NCBI RefSeq assembly: GCF_030867095.1
Contig: NC_081827.1
Span: 211,229,310 to 211,293,309 of the forward strand
Direction of reading: 5' to 3'
DNA length: 64,000 nt
DNA from: Alligator mississippiensis
Taxonomy: Eukaryota; Chordata; Crocodylia; Alligatoridae
The notes under the pieces are model-generated. The model made no database searches and was not told the origin of the DNA. It saw only the letters and a list, made by a program, of their open reading frames with translations. Numbering within the stretch: position 1 is the stretch's first letter; every line of letters starts with the position of its first letter. Positions 27,620-45,709 of the stretch are shown here, one piece after another. A program made the position numbers and the translations under genes.

Positions 27620-28092
27620 TTCAGAAAAGCCTTGATTTGAAGGCATCAAACAATGGAGAATCTATTATCTCCCTTGGTAGCTGGTTCCAAAGATTAATCA
27701 CCTTCACTGTTAAAAATATCGTGCCTTATTTCCCATTTGAATATGTCTGGCTTCCACATACTGGTTCTTGCTATGTCATCCTCCTATAAATTAATGAGCT
27801 CTTTAGTAACCCATATTTTTTCATCATTAAGGGACAAGGTGTCCTCTTTTAACCTGGAATCATTTCTGCAGTAATTTCCTATACCCTTTAATTTTTCAAA
27901 TTTCCTTTTAAAATCTAAACACCTTACCTGTACCTCATAGTCCAATGTTAAATCTCATGAATACAACATACAAATACAATCACCTCCCTATTCCTACAGA
28001 CTACTCTCTTTTTTGTATATTCAAGAACCTTAGACTTTTTTTGCAAAAACACCACAATTGGGAACTCAGGTTAAGACTTGTATCTATTATCC
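27620..28092 (+). mobile_element. CR1 LINE 3'-region fragment, left part
   Basis: Sense CR1-like text: ggcatcaaacaatggagaat, tccc..ggtagctggttccaaagattaatcacc, gttaaaaat, and a later gtcctcttttaacctgg stretch. It appears to resume after 29101, beyond another CR1 start and a hAT insertion. Degenerate and non-coding. Confidence 0.6.
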
Positions 28093-28094
28093 AT

Positions 28095-28320
28095 CTATTC
28101 ATAGATTTCTAGGGTTGGAAGGGACCGGTTAGACCAGAGTCCTACCACCTGCTCTATACTTTTCAGTAACTGCTATCCAAGACACTGTCTCTGATCTTAT
28201 AGATTGGGCCTGAATTTCTTGTTCCAAGACATCTATTGTTTCATTTGGTTGTTTTACAACATATTTTGTTTGAATGCACCCATCTTATCAGAGTGGGTCA
28301 GATTACTCTGTACTATATGC
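28095..28320 (+). mobile_element. Second CR1-like fragment
   Basis: Contains ttcatagatttctagggttggaagggacc, the well-known CR1 motif, followed by diverged sequence. The order relative to its neighbours suggests nesting of CR1 copies. Confidence 0.55.
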
Positions 28321-28324
28321 CTAT

Positions 28325-29092
28325 TAGGGGTGTGTGAAACGGGCCATATTCGATTCGGATTCAGCCTGAATCAGGGACAGTGATTCAATTTGTTTATTAA
28401 GATCACTATCCCAATCTGATTTGGCCGAATCCGAATCTGAAGATTTGATGCTGATTTGGGGAATCAGCAATTCAGCCACAGACACAGCTATAAATGTTTT
28501 TTTTCTACATACCTCGAGGTACCAGGCATAGCTTGTGAACACTGTGATGGAGGGGTTGATGGAGAGTCCCAAAGGAGCACGGGGTGGGGGCCCCCGTCCG
28601 CTCAGTGGTGAACCCAGAAGTGGACCAGAAGTACTTCCAGCCCACTTCTGGGTCCGCTGCTGAGTGCGTGTGTGGGGGGGGGGCGCATCCCCCCCAGCTC
28701 AGCGATCAGCTGCGGGGGGACCCCAGGTGCCCCCCCAGGCCCAGGAAACACCAGGTGCCAAGCTGGGGGCCGGGGGGGGGGGGGGGCGGGCCCCCTGCAT
28801 GCTCCCCAGCGACTCCAGAAGCACTTCTGGTCCGCTTCCAGGTCTGCTGCTGAGTGCACTGGGGACCCACCCATGCTCCTGTGGGATGGCTCCATCCGCC
28901 CCACCATCTCAGCATTCACAAGCTGCCTGGTACCTTGAGGTATGCAGAAAAAACATTTAAAGCTGTGTCTACATCCGAATCATCGAATCTTTCCAAACCT
29001 CTCTGAATCAATTTGGATTCGGAGATTCAGCCAACAAATCGAGCTGAATCTCCGCCGAACTGAATCAGTGACTGAAGCTTCACACACCCCTA
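28325..29092. mobile_element. hAT-type element, 'attcgg' family, 768 bp
   Basis: Terminal inverted repeats TAGGGGTGTGTGAA and TTCACACACCCCTA, flanked by an exact 8-bp target duplication, atgcctat, at 28317-28324 and 29093-29100. Subterminal zones on both sides consist of short attcggattc/gaatcagg repeats, and the core is extremely G/C-rich with G runs. It is inserted into CR1 sequence. A second copy is at 44735-45458. No transposase is present; frames in the core are artefacts of base skew. Confidence 0.9.
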
Positions 29093-29100
29093 ATGCCTAT

Positions 29101-29345
29101 CCTCCTTGTTATTCACCATCCACCAATATCTGTCATTTACCAATTTATATTTACTTCCTGTGATTTTAAATTTACTTCTGAATCATCGATGAAAATGCTG
29201 AAAAGAAACAACACTAGTATCAGTGCCTGTGGAACTATGCTAGGAATGACTGAAATGCAACAACGATTTCCTACTGACAATTACTTTTTGAGATGTGTCC
29301 ATTAGCCAGTTCTTATTCCTTATTGATATTATGTAGTGCTATTTT
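29101..29345 (+). mobile_element. CR1 LINE fragment, continuation right of the hAT insertion
   Basis: Sense CR1-like text including gaaaatgctgaaaagaaacaac, cctgtggaactatgctagg and ttagccagttcttattcc, matching the usual 'ctgagccctggggaacaccac...ccagccagtt' segment of CR1. It ends in a T-rich tract at 29342-29357. Confidence 0.55.
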
Positions 29346-29489
29346 TTTTTTTTTTTATCAGAATGGGCACATGAGCCAACTATGTCTCCCAGTTGCAAAG
29401 AAAAAGAAATTCCAAGCCTAATAGCATGTGGAATGAATTAACAGGAATGCTGTACACAAATCAGAAGTGTTCCTTTTTATCGACTCAGG

Positions 29490-29755
29490 ACCAGTAAGGC
29501 CTCATATGTAATACTGTGTCCAGTTTGGGCTCCAAGCTTCAAGAAAGATCTTGACAAATTGGAAAGTATCTAGAGGAGAACAACAAAAATTGACCGTGTG
29601 TGTATTGTGAAAAGGTTGTGGAATCTCCATCATTGGGAGTTCTTAATGCAGGTTAGACATTCACTTGTTTTGGATGGTTTAGACAGAAAATAACCTCTCA
29701 TGAACAAGGAGCTGGAGCAGGTGACCACCCATATATCCTTCTAGTTCTTAATTTT
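29490..29755 (+). mobile_element. CR1-like LINE ORF2-end fragment
   Basis: Sense text resembling the ORF2 C-terminal and 3' part of CR1: aatactgtgtccagtttgggctcc, gacaaattggaaagtatctagaggagaacaacaaaaat, and a later ggatggtttagacagaa block. Several stops and indels make it inactive. Confidence 0.6.
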
Positions 29756-30741
29756 TTTTGATTCTCTATCAGTAGATGAGTGTTTTAGCCTGAATCCTTA
29801 CTGCAGTGAGCCTGGGCTCTAAACCAAACCCCAAGCGATGTCAGTTAGCCTGAGGTGAAGGCACTATTTAGATAAGGGCTTTGAGTTTGTACAGGGGAGA
29901 AAGAGACATCCAAATAAATGCCCAAGCTAAATCTGCAGTGAAGTGAAGCACCCACTGAGCCCTTTCCAAGGGTGCTGCAACATGAGTGTTATTGCAGCCA
30001 AATTTAAATGCCATGCACACCTCCTGGGGTACAAAATTGGAAACAGTTGCAGCCAAAGCACATGTTCTTGCCACAGCACTTCCCACTCCAACCTCACACA
30101 CTCCTCCAAAAAACAGAAATGCAGCAGGCAGGGGGTGGGGGGGACAACGACTATCCTGCACCCCTCAGTTTCCAGGAGGAGCACATAGGGTCAGATCAGG
30201 AAAGGCCATTGCAAAAGCACATGCTTCAGTCACCAGCTGCAGTCTTTTGACTGCAAACCCGAGGCAGGATTCCCCTAGCAGCCTCTCCCCCCCTTGCGCC
30301 CCACAAGAAGCAGCTCCTCTGTTAATGCTTTCACAGCCAAATTAAGTCTTTAACAGCCCTGATCTATGTAGATTAGTGGCAGCAAGGAGCACATTAATGC
30401 AGTAGAGGATGAGTCCAGGGAAAGCCTGCAGCTCCTGGGTGGGCCCATGCCACTGCAGGTAAGATTCCCCTAGCCCCATTCTCCTAAACTCAGCAGTGTC
30501 GCCTCCCACCCATCCATTCTCCCTTTCCTGCCCATGGCACAGAAATAACTGGCAACACCTCTGGGATGTTGGGTTATTCCTTGGTTTGGTAATAGGGATA
30601 CGTCTTTTGAAGTAGTATCAGCCCTGCCAATAGCTTTAAGTTTCTCCCTCCTTTTATTATACCTATAATCTGTGACAAAAATTGGATGCAGGATAAAGTC
30701 CCAGACACACTGTATTCTGGTCAAATGTGTGCTATTTTAGG

Positions 30742-30826
30742 CCAGTGGTTCTCAAGTGGTGTTATGAAATACAAAAAAGTTACAGAAGAGTGTCTTGAGC
30801 CTGAAAAAGTTAAGAACCATTGAATT
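30742..30826. mobile_element. Short hAT MITE remnant
   Basis: Begins cCAGTGGTTCTCAAG and ends TTAAGAACCATTG, the two ends of a CAGTGGTTCTCAA-type hAT with most of the interior lost. No clean target duplication. Confidence 0.55.
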
Positions 30827-31169
30827 AATCGGAAGTCTGATGTAAATAAGGCACAAGGGAAGAGAACAATGAAAGTACATTTGCTTCATTTCTACATAGC
30901 AATCCCTTTGGACAATGATATCCAGTGAACTGACTAGTTCAGCAGGGTTAAACTTAAATTCTCCTGCTCCTGAGTCTCACCGTGGACACTCAGAGAGAAG
31001 GGCAGTAAAAGCATGAAAGAAATAATCCTATAAACAATCCTATAATTCAGCATGATTCACTTGTAACAACAGCCAGTTATTGGTTTTCATAATTAAAAAC
31101 AAACAAAAAAACCAACAAGGTCTTCCTTGATTAGCAACAGAGGAAGACATTAAAATATAATTTATATTA

Positions 31170-38100
<6,931 letters not shown>

Positions 38101-38300
38101 CTGCCCGCCCGCCCGCCGACGCTCGTGGGGAGGCTGGCACCGGCGCGGCCGCTCCTCCGCCTGGCTCCCCGCTTCCGGTCCGTGGCGGGACTCCAGCATG
38201 CCGCCCCCGCGGATCCCGCTCGCAACAGCACCGCCCCGCGCACGGCGCCCGCCAGCCCGTCCTCCCGCGGGCCCCTCCGTGCGCGCCGGGCCGGGGCTGG
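38101..38300 (-). other. MAP3K20: Candidate non-coding first exon of MAP3K20
   Basis: On the minus strand a good splice donor, CGGGCAG|gtgagg, lies at 38101/38100 within the CpG island. It would splice a 5' UTR exon to the acceptor at 31410. The upstream limit is a guess: the ETS-like site at 38171-38180 may sit near the start site. MAP3K20 in other vertebrates has a non-coding first exon, which this would match. No cDNA evidence is available here. Confidence 0.5.
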
Positions 38301-38511
38301 AGCTGTCTCGGGGCTTCAGCCTTTCCAGACTAAAGTGCGCTGGACGGCATCCCCGCTGTGCAGCCCTTTGGCCAGGATTTGTCCCCCGCTTGACATGAAC
38401 GTGAATGTTGAAGAAGAGCAGCCCAAGCTGAAGGCGCTCAATCAACCGTGCTTCCTGGGGTCGTGTTTAGAAATTTCCACTTCCACTTTCCTGTCCAGAA
38501 GCTGCCCCTCA

Positions 38512-38512
38512 A

Positions 38513-38547
<35 letters not shown>
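38512..38547. repeat. (CA)n(GA)n compound microsatellite
   Basis: Adjacent CA and GA runs at the edge of the CpG island, upstream of the MAP3K20 promoter. Confidence 0.9.
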
Positions 38548-39639
38548 CAGTGGGAAAGAAAAGCTTTGAGGAGTAACAGGAAACAATTGCTTTAGGCTGA
38601 TTTAAATTTCCTCATTTTGCCTTTCATAGACAGCCTAACAGCGCAGGTCAAATAGCCTGCCTGTTTTCTGAACCCCAGAGCAGCAGCAGCAGAAAGAGAG
38701 GTTGGGATGGGAATTCTCCTTGTGTCTGAAGGAGGTGACGGGGAAGAGTTTGGGGCACAGGAAACTGCCTGAGAGCCCTGCGTGCCCGTGGCTGTAGCAG
38801 AGGGAAAGGCGCGTGGAGATGTTCTGGCACGGGATGAGGATCCATTGCTGGTTTCCATTCCTGACTGGTACAGATGTCTTACATAACCTTGGAAAGGCCT
38901 GCTCCAAAGCCATTTAGGGGTGCTGACTTCTCACAGCTCCAAAAGTCCCTGCAAGAGTTAATGAGAACTCAGAGTGCTTACCAGATTCATTGTATTAAAA
39001 TCTGTAAGGCGCTGAAAAATCAGTGTGGGATCTAAAATAAGGACCTGTAAGAAAGTGCCAGCCTCTCTATTGTGTACCTAAGAAAACATGCACTGTTGTG
39101 TTTGCTTCATATTCTGTGACAATGAAGGCAAAGAAAAGACATGAACTGAAATGAAACCGTAGTTTCATTTTGTATCTTTTATTTTACTCCTTCTCGCTCG
39201 TTAGAGCCGCTAGAGGAATGCATTGTTATGCTTATAGCTGATGCACAGCCTTTAAGGAACAATCCAAACATGTTTTTTTCCTCGGTGTTATTCTAGAGAA
39301 TAGATATGAATACATTAATAAAGCATCATACTCAAAGTAGCCTGTAGAACTACAGAACGGTAGGAGGACAAAGCTTATGAGAGCAGGGGCCAAGGGTTCT
39401 CTGTCAAGAAGAGCTGACTGAGGTGATCAGGTGAATCCAGGCTTGCCATCTTTATGAAACATTGAAAAAACGGTCTCTTTGAAAAGCTTTCCCACCCTAA
39501 CTAGTGCCTTCAGTCTGAATATTCAGTTCCCAACTGCTTCTAGCCTGCTATCTTCAAACAAACTCGCTCTCCAAAACAGTCGACTCCAAGAAAAGTGTTC
39601 TAAACCAGAAAACACTGGTACCTCTCCACTATTCATCCC

Positions 39640-39895
39640 CCTTCTCTCCCCACACCCAGCCTGTCTCTCACCCATTGACTCCTCAATCTACATTTTCACT
39701 GACTGCCTATCTTGTATGCATACCAGCACATCCTCTGGCTTTTTTACTTTTCATTCCATCCAGGAAGAACACACATCAACTGTTGAAACTTCCTTAGCCT
39801 GACGAAGGGTTTTTGAACCCGAAAGCTTGTTTAAAAATTGTTCTCCAACTATTTAAATTGGTCTAATAAAAGATACCAGATTCACCCAAAGACCC
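39640..39895 (-). mobile_element. SINE-like repeat ('attagaccaac' family), minus orientation
   Basis: Reads as the inverse of 5332-5660: the cctgacgaagg...cccgaaagcttg block and the ttggtctaataaaagatacc module at about 39857-39876. Nucleotide similarity between the copies is high across roughly 230 bp. The similarity of the frames on the corresponding strands follows from this DNA similarity and is no evidence of a protein. Confidence 0.55.
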
Positions 39896-40380
39896 TTGTC
39901 CGCCTTAAACCAGAAAAGATGTTCTTGGACTAAAAGGAGTCTCCAGCCCCACCAAGCCTAGCCCCCAAATATAGAAAAGGTCTTGCCTAATTGTAACCAT
40001 GATTCTTCAAAGTGTTAATGTGGCTCCCACTCTTGGTACAAAAGTACTTTGAGCACAACATTCAGATCTTTAAAACGACAATGTGCATTAGAGAGCACCT
40101 GAGCTAGTCATGTCACGTTCAAGTTAGTAGCAATCAGTGTCACCTGTATCCGCAACCACCACTTGGTTCACTGCTAATTCCCCTCTCTGCCAATACCCCA
40201 CTACTAACTGGCACATGGAAGGGCAATTGATGACAATCAGTGGCAAGGGAAGTAGCCGCAGCAGCTAAAGAGTACCCCACTTTAGTGTAGCCCAAACTCA
40301 TAAGGTTTGGGAAATGCAGCTCTAGTGGACTGCACTGAGGCTTGGAAAAAGACGTGCATTAGGCCCATGTGATAACAGAC

Positions 40381-40403
40381 ATATATATATATATATATAT
40401 ATA
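40381..40403. repeat. (AT)n microsatellite
   Basis: About 11 AT units. Confidence 0.9.
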
Positions 40404-40537
40404 GTGGGTGATCTATTTAGATATTCCCCAGAAACAAGTAACCTGCCTTTAAGAAGTAATGCTTATGCTAAAGACAGGAGTTGGTCTAAAAGTATTTGTC
40501 TTATCAAAGTAGTGTAGCAAGGACCTTGAAACATGCA

Positions 40538-40871
40538 CAGTGGGTGCGTCTACACATATGCTTTACTGTGGGGTAAATTAATTAGCTCTGCAGTAAAGCA
40601 TCACCATCTACACACGCACCAGTATCAGGATACAGTACATTAATTAACTCTACCATAAGATATTACTGTGCTGAAACAAATGTGTAGACATTGATTGGCG
40701 TGTAAATTACACCCAGTCAGTTAGGTGGCCAGGGGCCTGCTCTGCCCTGGCTCAAAAAGCTGCTGTCCCAGGCACACGTGTAGATGCTGCACCTGGGAGC
40801 AGTTAACATTTGCACACACCACTTTGGAGTTCATTGCTTTGCACAAATTGCACATGTAGATTCACCCAGTG
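40538..40871. mobile_element. hAT-like element with CAGTGGGTGCGTCTACAC end
   Basis: Starts CAGTGGGTGCGTCTACAC and ends TGTAGATTCACCCAGTG. The termini match the type seen at 21397-21661. Its last five bases double as the first bases of the next element (40867-41363). No target duplication was found. Confidence 0.65.
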
Positions 40872-41363
40872 GCCACATCCAAACAAGTGCAGCCGTGTGA
40901 TATGTGGCACTGCAGACAGCCGTTATTTGGTGCCACACAGAGCACATTCGGATCCTCTCCACACTGGAAGGTAGCAGTGCAGGCATATTTTTTAACCCCA
41001 AGAGATACCAGGGTAAAAAAAAAACACATGAAAAATGTGGGGCGGTGCACATAGGGGCAGCATGCACTGCCCAAAACTGGAGCCTGGCCAGCCAGAGCCA
41101 CACTCCAGCTGCCAGCCAGGCTCTGAGCAGCAGGATCACTACAGTTGCAGCCCAAGGAAGCCCTCAGGACCTCAGGTAATGCTACTGGGGCCAACACAGT
41201 TGCTGGCCGCAGCCTTCCTTACCCCACCCGGGGTAACCTGCCATGTGCCGGAGGGCACATGACACAGGCATTCCCTGAGAGCAAGTAGCAGTGGCACAAG
41301 TTGTGCCACCACTTCTTGTCCCCAGGGAAACAAATGTCCACGCTCATGCAAACACGGCCACTG
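40867..41363. mobile_element. Second hAT-like element abutting the previous one
   Basis: Starts CAGTGGCCACATCC and ends AACACGGCCACTG, an imperfect inverted repeat. GC-rich interior. It shares CAGTG with the end of 40538-40871, so either one inserted exactly at the terminus of the other or the two form one composite unit. Confidence 0.5.
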
Positions 41364-43219
41364 TGTCTGTTTTCCCCTAGAGACAAAAGGGAACTTATAA
41401 AGAAAACAGCATTCTACAATGTTCATAAGCAGAATTCCATTCTCCTGGACATGTCAGTGCCACATCTGACCAGAGTCTTTTTTCCCCTGAAATATTAAAA
41501 CCATAAGGTTGGAAGAAAGAAAGGCTAGAAACTCCATAAACTCCACTAGGGACTTCACTTTTCTATTGTTTTTACATGAAGGGAGCTGAAATACTAGTTA
41601 TGTGTAAATTATAAAACCTATTTTGTTTTCTGGAAACAGGTAAATAGTGTTCCCTGCAACAAGTCTTATTGCTCTCTATGACATACATAGTTGCATGACT
41701 TTTGTAACAGACTTAAAGTTCTAGCCTTTGCCTGCTCTGCCTCAGCGTTAAAAAGACATGGCACGTGCTGGGGCTTCCTTAGCCACTTCTTTTTCTGCTC
41801 TTCTCAGTGACTTCTATCTTCCTGGAGAAAGACTTGCATCCTAGAGGTAGCTGTATTTCAAAAGTATTTTGCATATGCAGGTATCCAGGGAAAATAACTA
41901 TAAATTCTCTGCTTGTCTTATGCATGAGATCAAACTAGATTATCACAATATTAGTGTTAAAATCCTATTAGTGTTAAAATCCTATTAGTAAAACACTATT
42001 AATGTTAACATCTATGAATCTATATCTTTTTTTATGTTTCCTGAATCTGTTGGCTGAAAGTCATTATTCAAGTGTAAAATAGCATTAGAAATGTAAAAGA
42101 CAAAAAACAGTATGGCCTAATGCATCATAAGAGATGAACATCATAGTGAATCATATGCATTCATCATACATCATCATGATTCACAAAAATGTGTATAGTA
42201 TCAGAGTGAATCAAATAAATGTATAGAATCTGAAAATGGTGAATCACTCACAATCATTTAACCGTTTGGAGAATGCTTTGCCCAAAATATTTTGTTTTCT
42301 AGGGTCAATCTTAAATTAAAAACAGTGATATGCAAGCTTGTGTATATGAAAGTGGAATAAAAAATACTCTTGGCTTTCAGGGCAGTATCCCATCAATATC
42401 CTAAGCTCTTGAATTTAATATGCATATTATTTCCTGTTAGGAAGAAAGAAGACAGTGTTTCTTCACTGTGTTGCTATTATCCAGCTCAGTTACAGTCTAT
42501 TTTGTCAGGATAGAGCCTACTTTCCATAGCCTTTATATTGATAAAAATGAGATATTCACAGTAGGTTTGGGAAAGGCACCAGAAATAAATATAAAAAACT
42601 ACCTTGTGCTGTTTTGGGGAGAAAAAGATAGAGCTAATGTCATATGCAGATGACACGAAACTTGTTCTCTGGAGGAGGACAGGTGCTGTATATTTATTCT
42701 CTTAATGTTGTGACTAACATGTTTATTCCCCATCTGAGGCAACTGCCAATTATTCAAATGATTCTGAAATATATTTAAATATGAAATTGTTTGACTCATT
42801 GGCAACTGCCTCAGACAACAACGCACATCGTTCCTTTCATAACCCTTTTTTATTTTATCCCCACTAACCTATACAACACAAGAATTTGCATTTGTAATTT
42901 CTAACTCTAAGTCCTGATAATAGGAAGGAATATATAGTCCACTAATGCACAAAAGAAAAAGTCCTGGGGGAGGGGGCAGCATTTCCTATAGTGCACAAGC
43001 ATGACAATCTTCATTAGGAATTTTATTAATGCAGTGATGGATACAGTGTTAAGTTGCACCTACTGCATTAGTGGCCACGTATCACACTGAGTAAATGAGA
43101 AGTCAGCCTTCAGACATTATGAATATGCTATGCCCAACACAAGACCTAAAATATCACGAATAAGCTTCCCCCAGTTAATGAAACTGGCTTATGGAATTTA
43201 AATGTATATATTTTGGTGG

Positions 43220-43378
43220 TATCTAGGTTGTAGCTGTATTGGTCTAGAGGCAAAAGGAATCAGAACTTGTTGTAGCGGTGATATCTTTTATTAGACCAAC
43301 TAGATTTTTGCAAAAAAAATTGCAATTAAAGAAATCTAGTTGGTCTAATAAAATATATCACCTCTAACATGAGCTCGA
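43220..43378 (+). mobile_element. Retroposed SINE-like element with exact 14-bp target duplication
   Basis: Flanked by atatattttggtgg at both 43206-43219 and 43379-43392. A 14-bp duplication indicates target-primed retroposition, as for SINEs. The head tagctgtattggtcta matches the 5.3-kb copy. The 3' part contains a near-perfect inverted repeat (43278-43307 and 43332-43362) built on tattagaccaactagattt and its complement, so the tail module occurs twice head-to-head. Confidence 0.8.
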
Positions 43379-43813
43379 ATATATTTTGGTGGAGTTCTTT
43401 TCATTTGTCCTCTGATTTTTTAGTCTGAATCTTTCCAAGCTTTTGTCTATAACCCAGATGACTACAAATGTATTTTAAAAAAGGAAAGCTGAGATTATCT
43501 TGTAATCTCATGGCTGCAGAAGCTAGGATTTTAAGTAAACAGCAAATTAGTGGTGTCAAAATAAAATCACAATAGTTGCCAATACTGGATAAAATGAAAG
43601 GTATTAGCTAGTGCTACATGTCTGCGCTGCTTCTCTTTTCATTTATTCTGGTTTAACACTGTTAGTACCTCAGTGATGTCAGTGGAGTGAACCCTGGTTT
43701 ATACCAGGATTGACCCATTAATGTAGCCAGAACCTGAATGATCTATGATTTGTTAGTGCAGATTCTTCCATTTGTAGACAGCCTCAATGTAATAGCCTAG
43801 GGGAGAGAAAATA

Positions 43814-44127
43814 CAGTACAACCTCATAAATCCAGCATCAAGCACCTGCCAGAAATTTGAAAATTCTGGATTTTTTAAACCAGAGCAGCGGCCAGTTGCA
43901 GAACAGTGGGAGGAGGGGAGTGTAGTGGTATCTGGTCCCAGAGCAGCAGCCACACACGGAGTGGCAACGTGGGGTGGTGAATAGCAGTGGCAGCTGCTGC
44001 ATGCAAACTTCCCCCTCCGCTGCTCCAGGACCAGCTGCTGCTACTCTCCAATCTAATGTATTTTTTAAAAGTGCTGGATTTTTGAGAATTCTGGATTTTT
44101 GATATTTGGATTTATGAAGTTATACTG
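43814..44127. mobile_element. Tigger/pogo-like MITE (314 bp)
   Basis: Termini CAGTACAACCTCATAAATCC and the complementary right end finishing GAAGTTATACTG form a good inverted repeat. It is flanked by TA on both sides (43812-43813 and 44128-44129), the Tc1/mariner-pogo target duplication. The CAGTNNAACCTC start is characteristic of Tigger-type elements. Non-coding. Confidence 0.85.
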
Positions 44128-44734
44128 TATTTTAAAAACAAGAAAATGGAATTGTAGAGCTACAAAAAAACTGACGGGTTTAAAGCAGGCATAGTAATTT
44201 TTTAAAACAATAACTCTTTAAAGTTGAAGCATCCATTTAACTTGTCTTATTAAAGTCCCTTGGTAGACTGAACACAGTGAAGCTTTGCTACCTGCCCTAG
44301 GCAGGCTAAAAGAGGAGTTCTGCTCAACATTTTTCAGGAAATCAGCATTAAGATTGTCTTGGAGCTGAAGATGGGTTCCTGGGCCCAAGCCTATCCATTG
44401 ACTATATTATCTTTATCTTGTAACCTTTTACAAGAAACATGAAAGTTTTCTCTCTGGGATGATGTAAGGATGTCTGCACAGCAACAGAAGGTGTGATAGT
44501 AGCATGCATATGCACTCCTGTGCAAGCCTCACTTTAGTTAGTTTAAGTAACAATAACAGAGAAGATGCAGTTGTGCCAGTTTAGTGCAGTTCATAGAAGT
44601 TGTCCAGGGACCCTGCACATGAATTCACTTTGCTTGCCTATGCTGAAGGCCATGCAAGTCTGTCTTCACTGCTATCATTACCTGTGCTAGCTAGATTACA
44701 GCTAATGCGCTACAATCACCCATAGTGTAATCCA

Positions 44735-45458
44735 TAGGGTGTGCAAAATGGGCTGTATTCGATTCAGATTCAGATTCGGCCCGATTCAGGGATGGTGATT
44801 TGAGTCTTTGAGTCTGATCACTGTCCCCGATTTGATTCAGCCAAATCTGAATCCGAAGATTCAATGCTGATTTGGAGAATCAGCAATTCGGCCATAGACA
44901 TAAGTTTAAATGTTTTTTCTACATACCTCGAGGTACCAGGCACAGCTTGTGAATGCTGCAATGCTAGGGCGGATGGAGCATCCTAAAGGAGCGATGGGGG
45001 GAGGGAGGGGTGCCCACATGTTTGGCGGCAAACCCGGACCAGAAATACTTCTGGTCCACTTCCGGGGCCACTGCCAAGCACACTAGGGGGGCCTCCCCAA
45101 GACCCAAGAGGCACCAATCGCTGAGCTGGGGTGGGGGCACGGGGGAGGGGCCCTGCATGCTCCCCGGCGGACCCAGAAGTGGACCGGAAGTGCTCCACTC
45201 CTGTGGGATGCTCCATCCATCCGCCCCAGCACTGCAGTATTCACGAGCTGCCTGGTGCCTTGAGGTATGTAGAAAAAACATTTAAAGCTGTGCCTATATC
45301 CAAATTGCCGAATCTTTCTGAATATCTCTGAATCCACTCGGAGGATTCCAATTCGATTCAAAGAGATTAAAAGGTCTCCTGATTCAATTTGGATTCGGAG
45401 ATTCAGCCACCGAATCTCTGCCAAATCAAATCAGGGACTGAAGCTTCACACAGCCCTA
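44735..45458. mobile_element. hAT-type 'attcgg' family element, copy 2 (724 bp)
   Basis: Starts TAGGGTGTGCAAAA and ends TTCACACAGCCCTA, with attcgattcagattc-type subterminal repeats, the shared ctacatacctcgaggtacc block, and a GC-rich core, all collinear with 28325-29092. Flanks show no preserved target duplication. Confidence 0.85.
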
Positions 45459-45495
45459 CTAGGCAGCATAAACTGTATTTGGCTATGTCCTAGAG

Positions 45496-45709
45496 CAGGG
45501 GTCAGCAATGTTTTTGGGCATAGTGCCCAAAACACCCATAACCTCAGTTTGTAAGTTGTTGACAGTAGGGGTGGATGGCAGGAGAGCCGCAAAGGGCCCA
45601 ATCCTTTTTGTGGCAGCGCAGCCCCAGCCCCTTCCTTGCTGTCTGCCCTGAGGTGCACATGCCAACCGAAGTGCACTCTAACACCTATACTGGGGGTTGC
45701 TGACATTTG
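45496..45709. mobile_element. hAT-type element (214 bp)
   Basis: Starts CAGGGGTCAGCAATG and ends GGGGGTTGCTGACATTTG, an imperfect inverted repeat. It is flanked by an exact 8-bp target duplication, tcctagag, at 45488-45495 and 45710-45717. Confidence 0.85.

Noticed and set aside
28584..28960. Pro/Gly-rich frames on both strands
   Set aside because: They are the GC-rich core of the hAT element at 28325-29092; the equivalent core at 44964-45424 yields unrelated frames.
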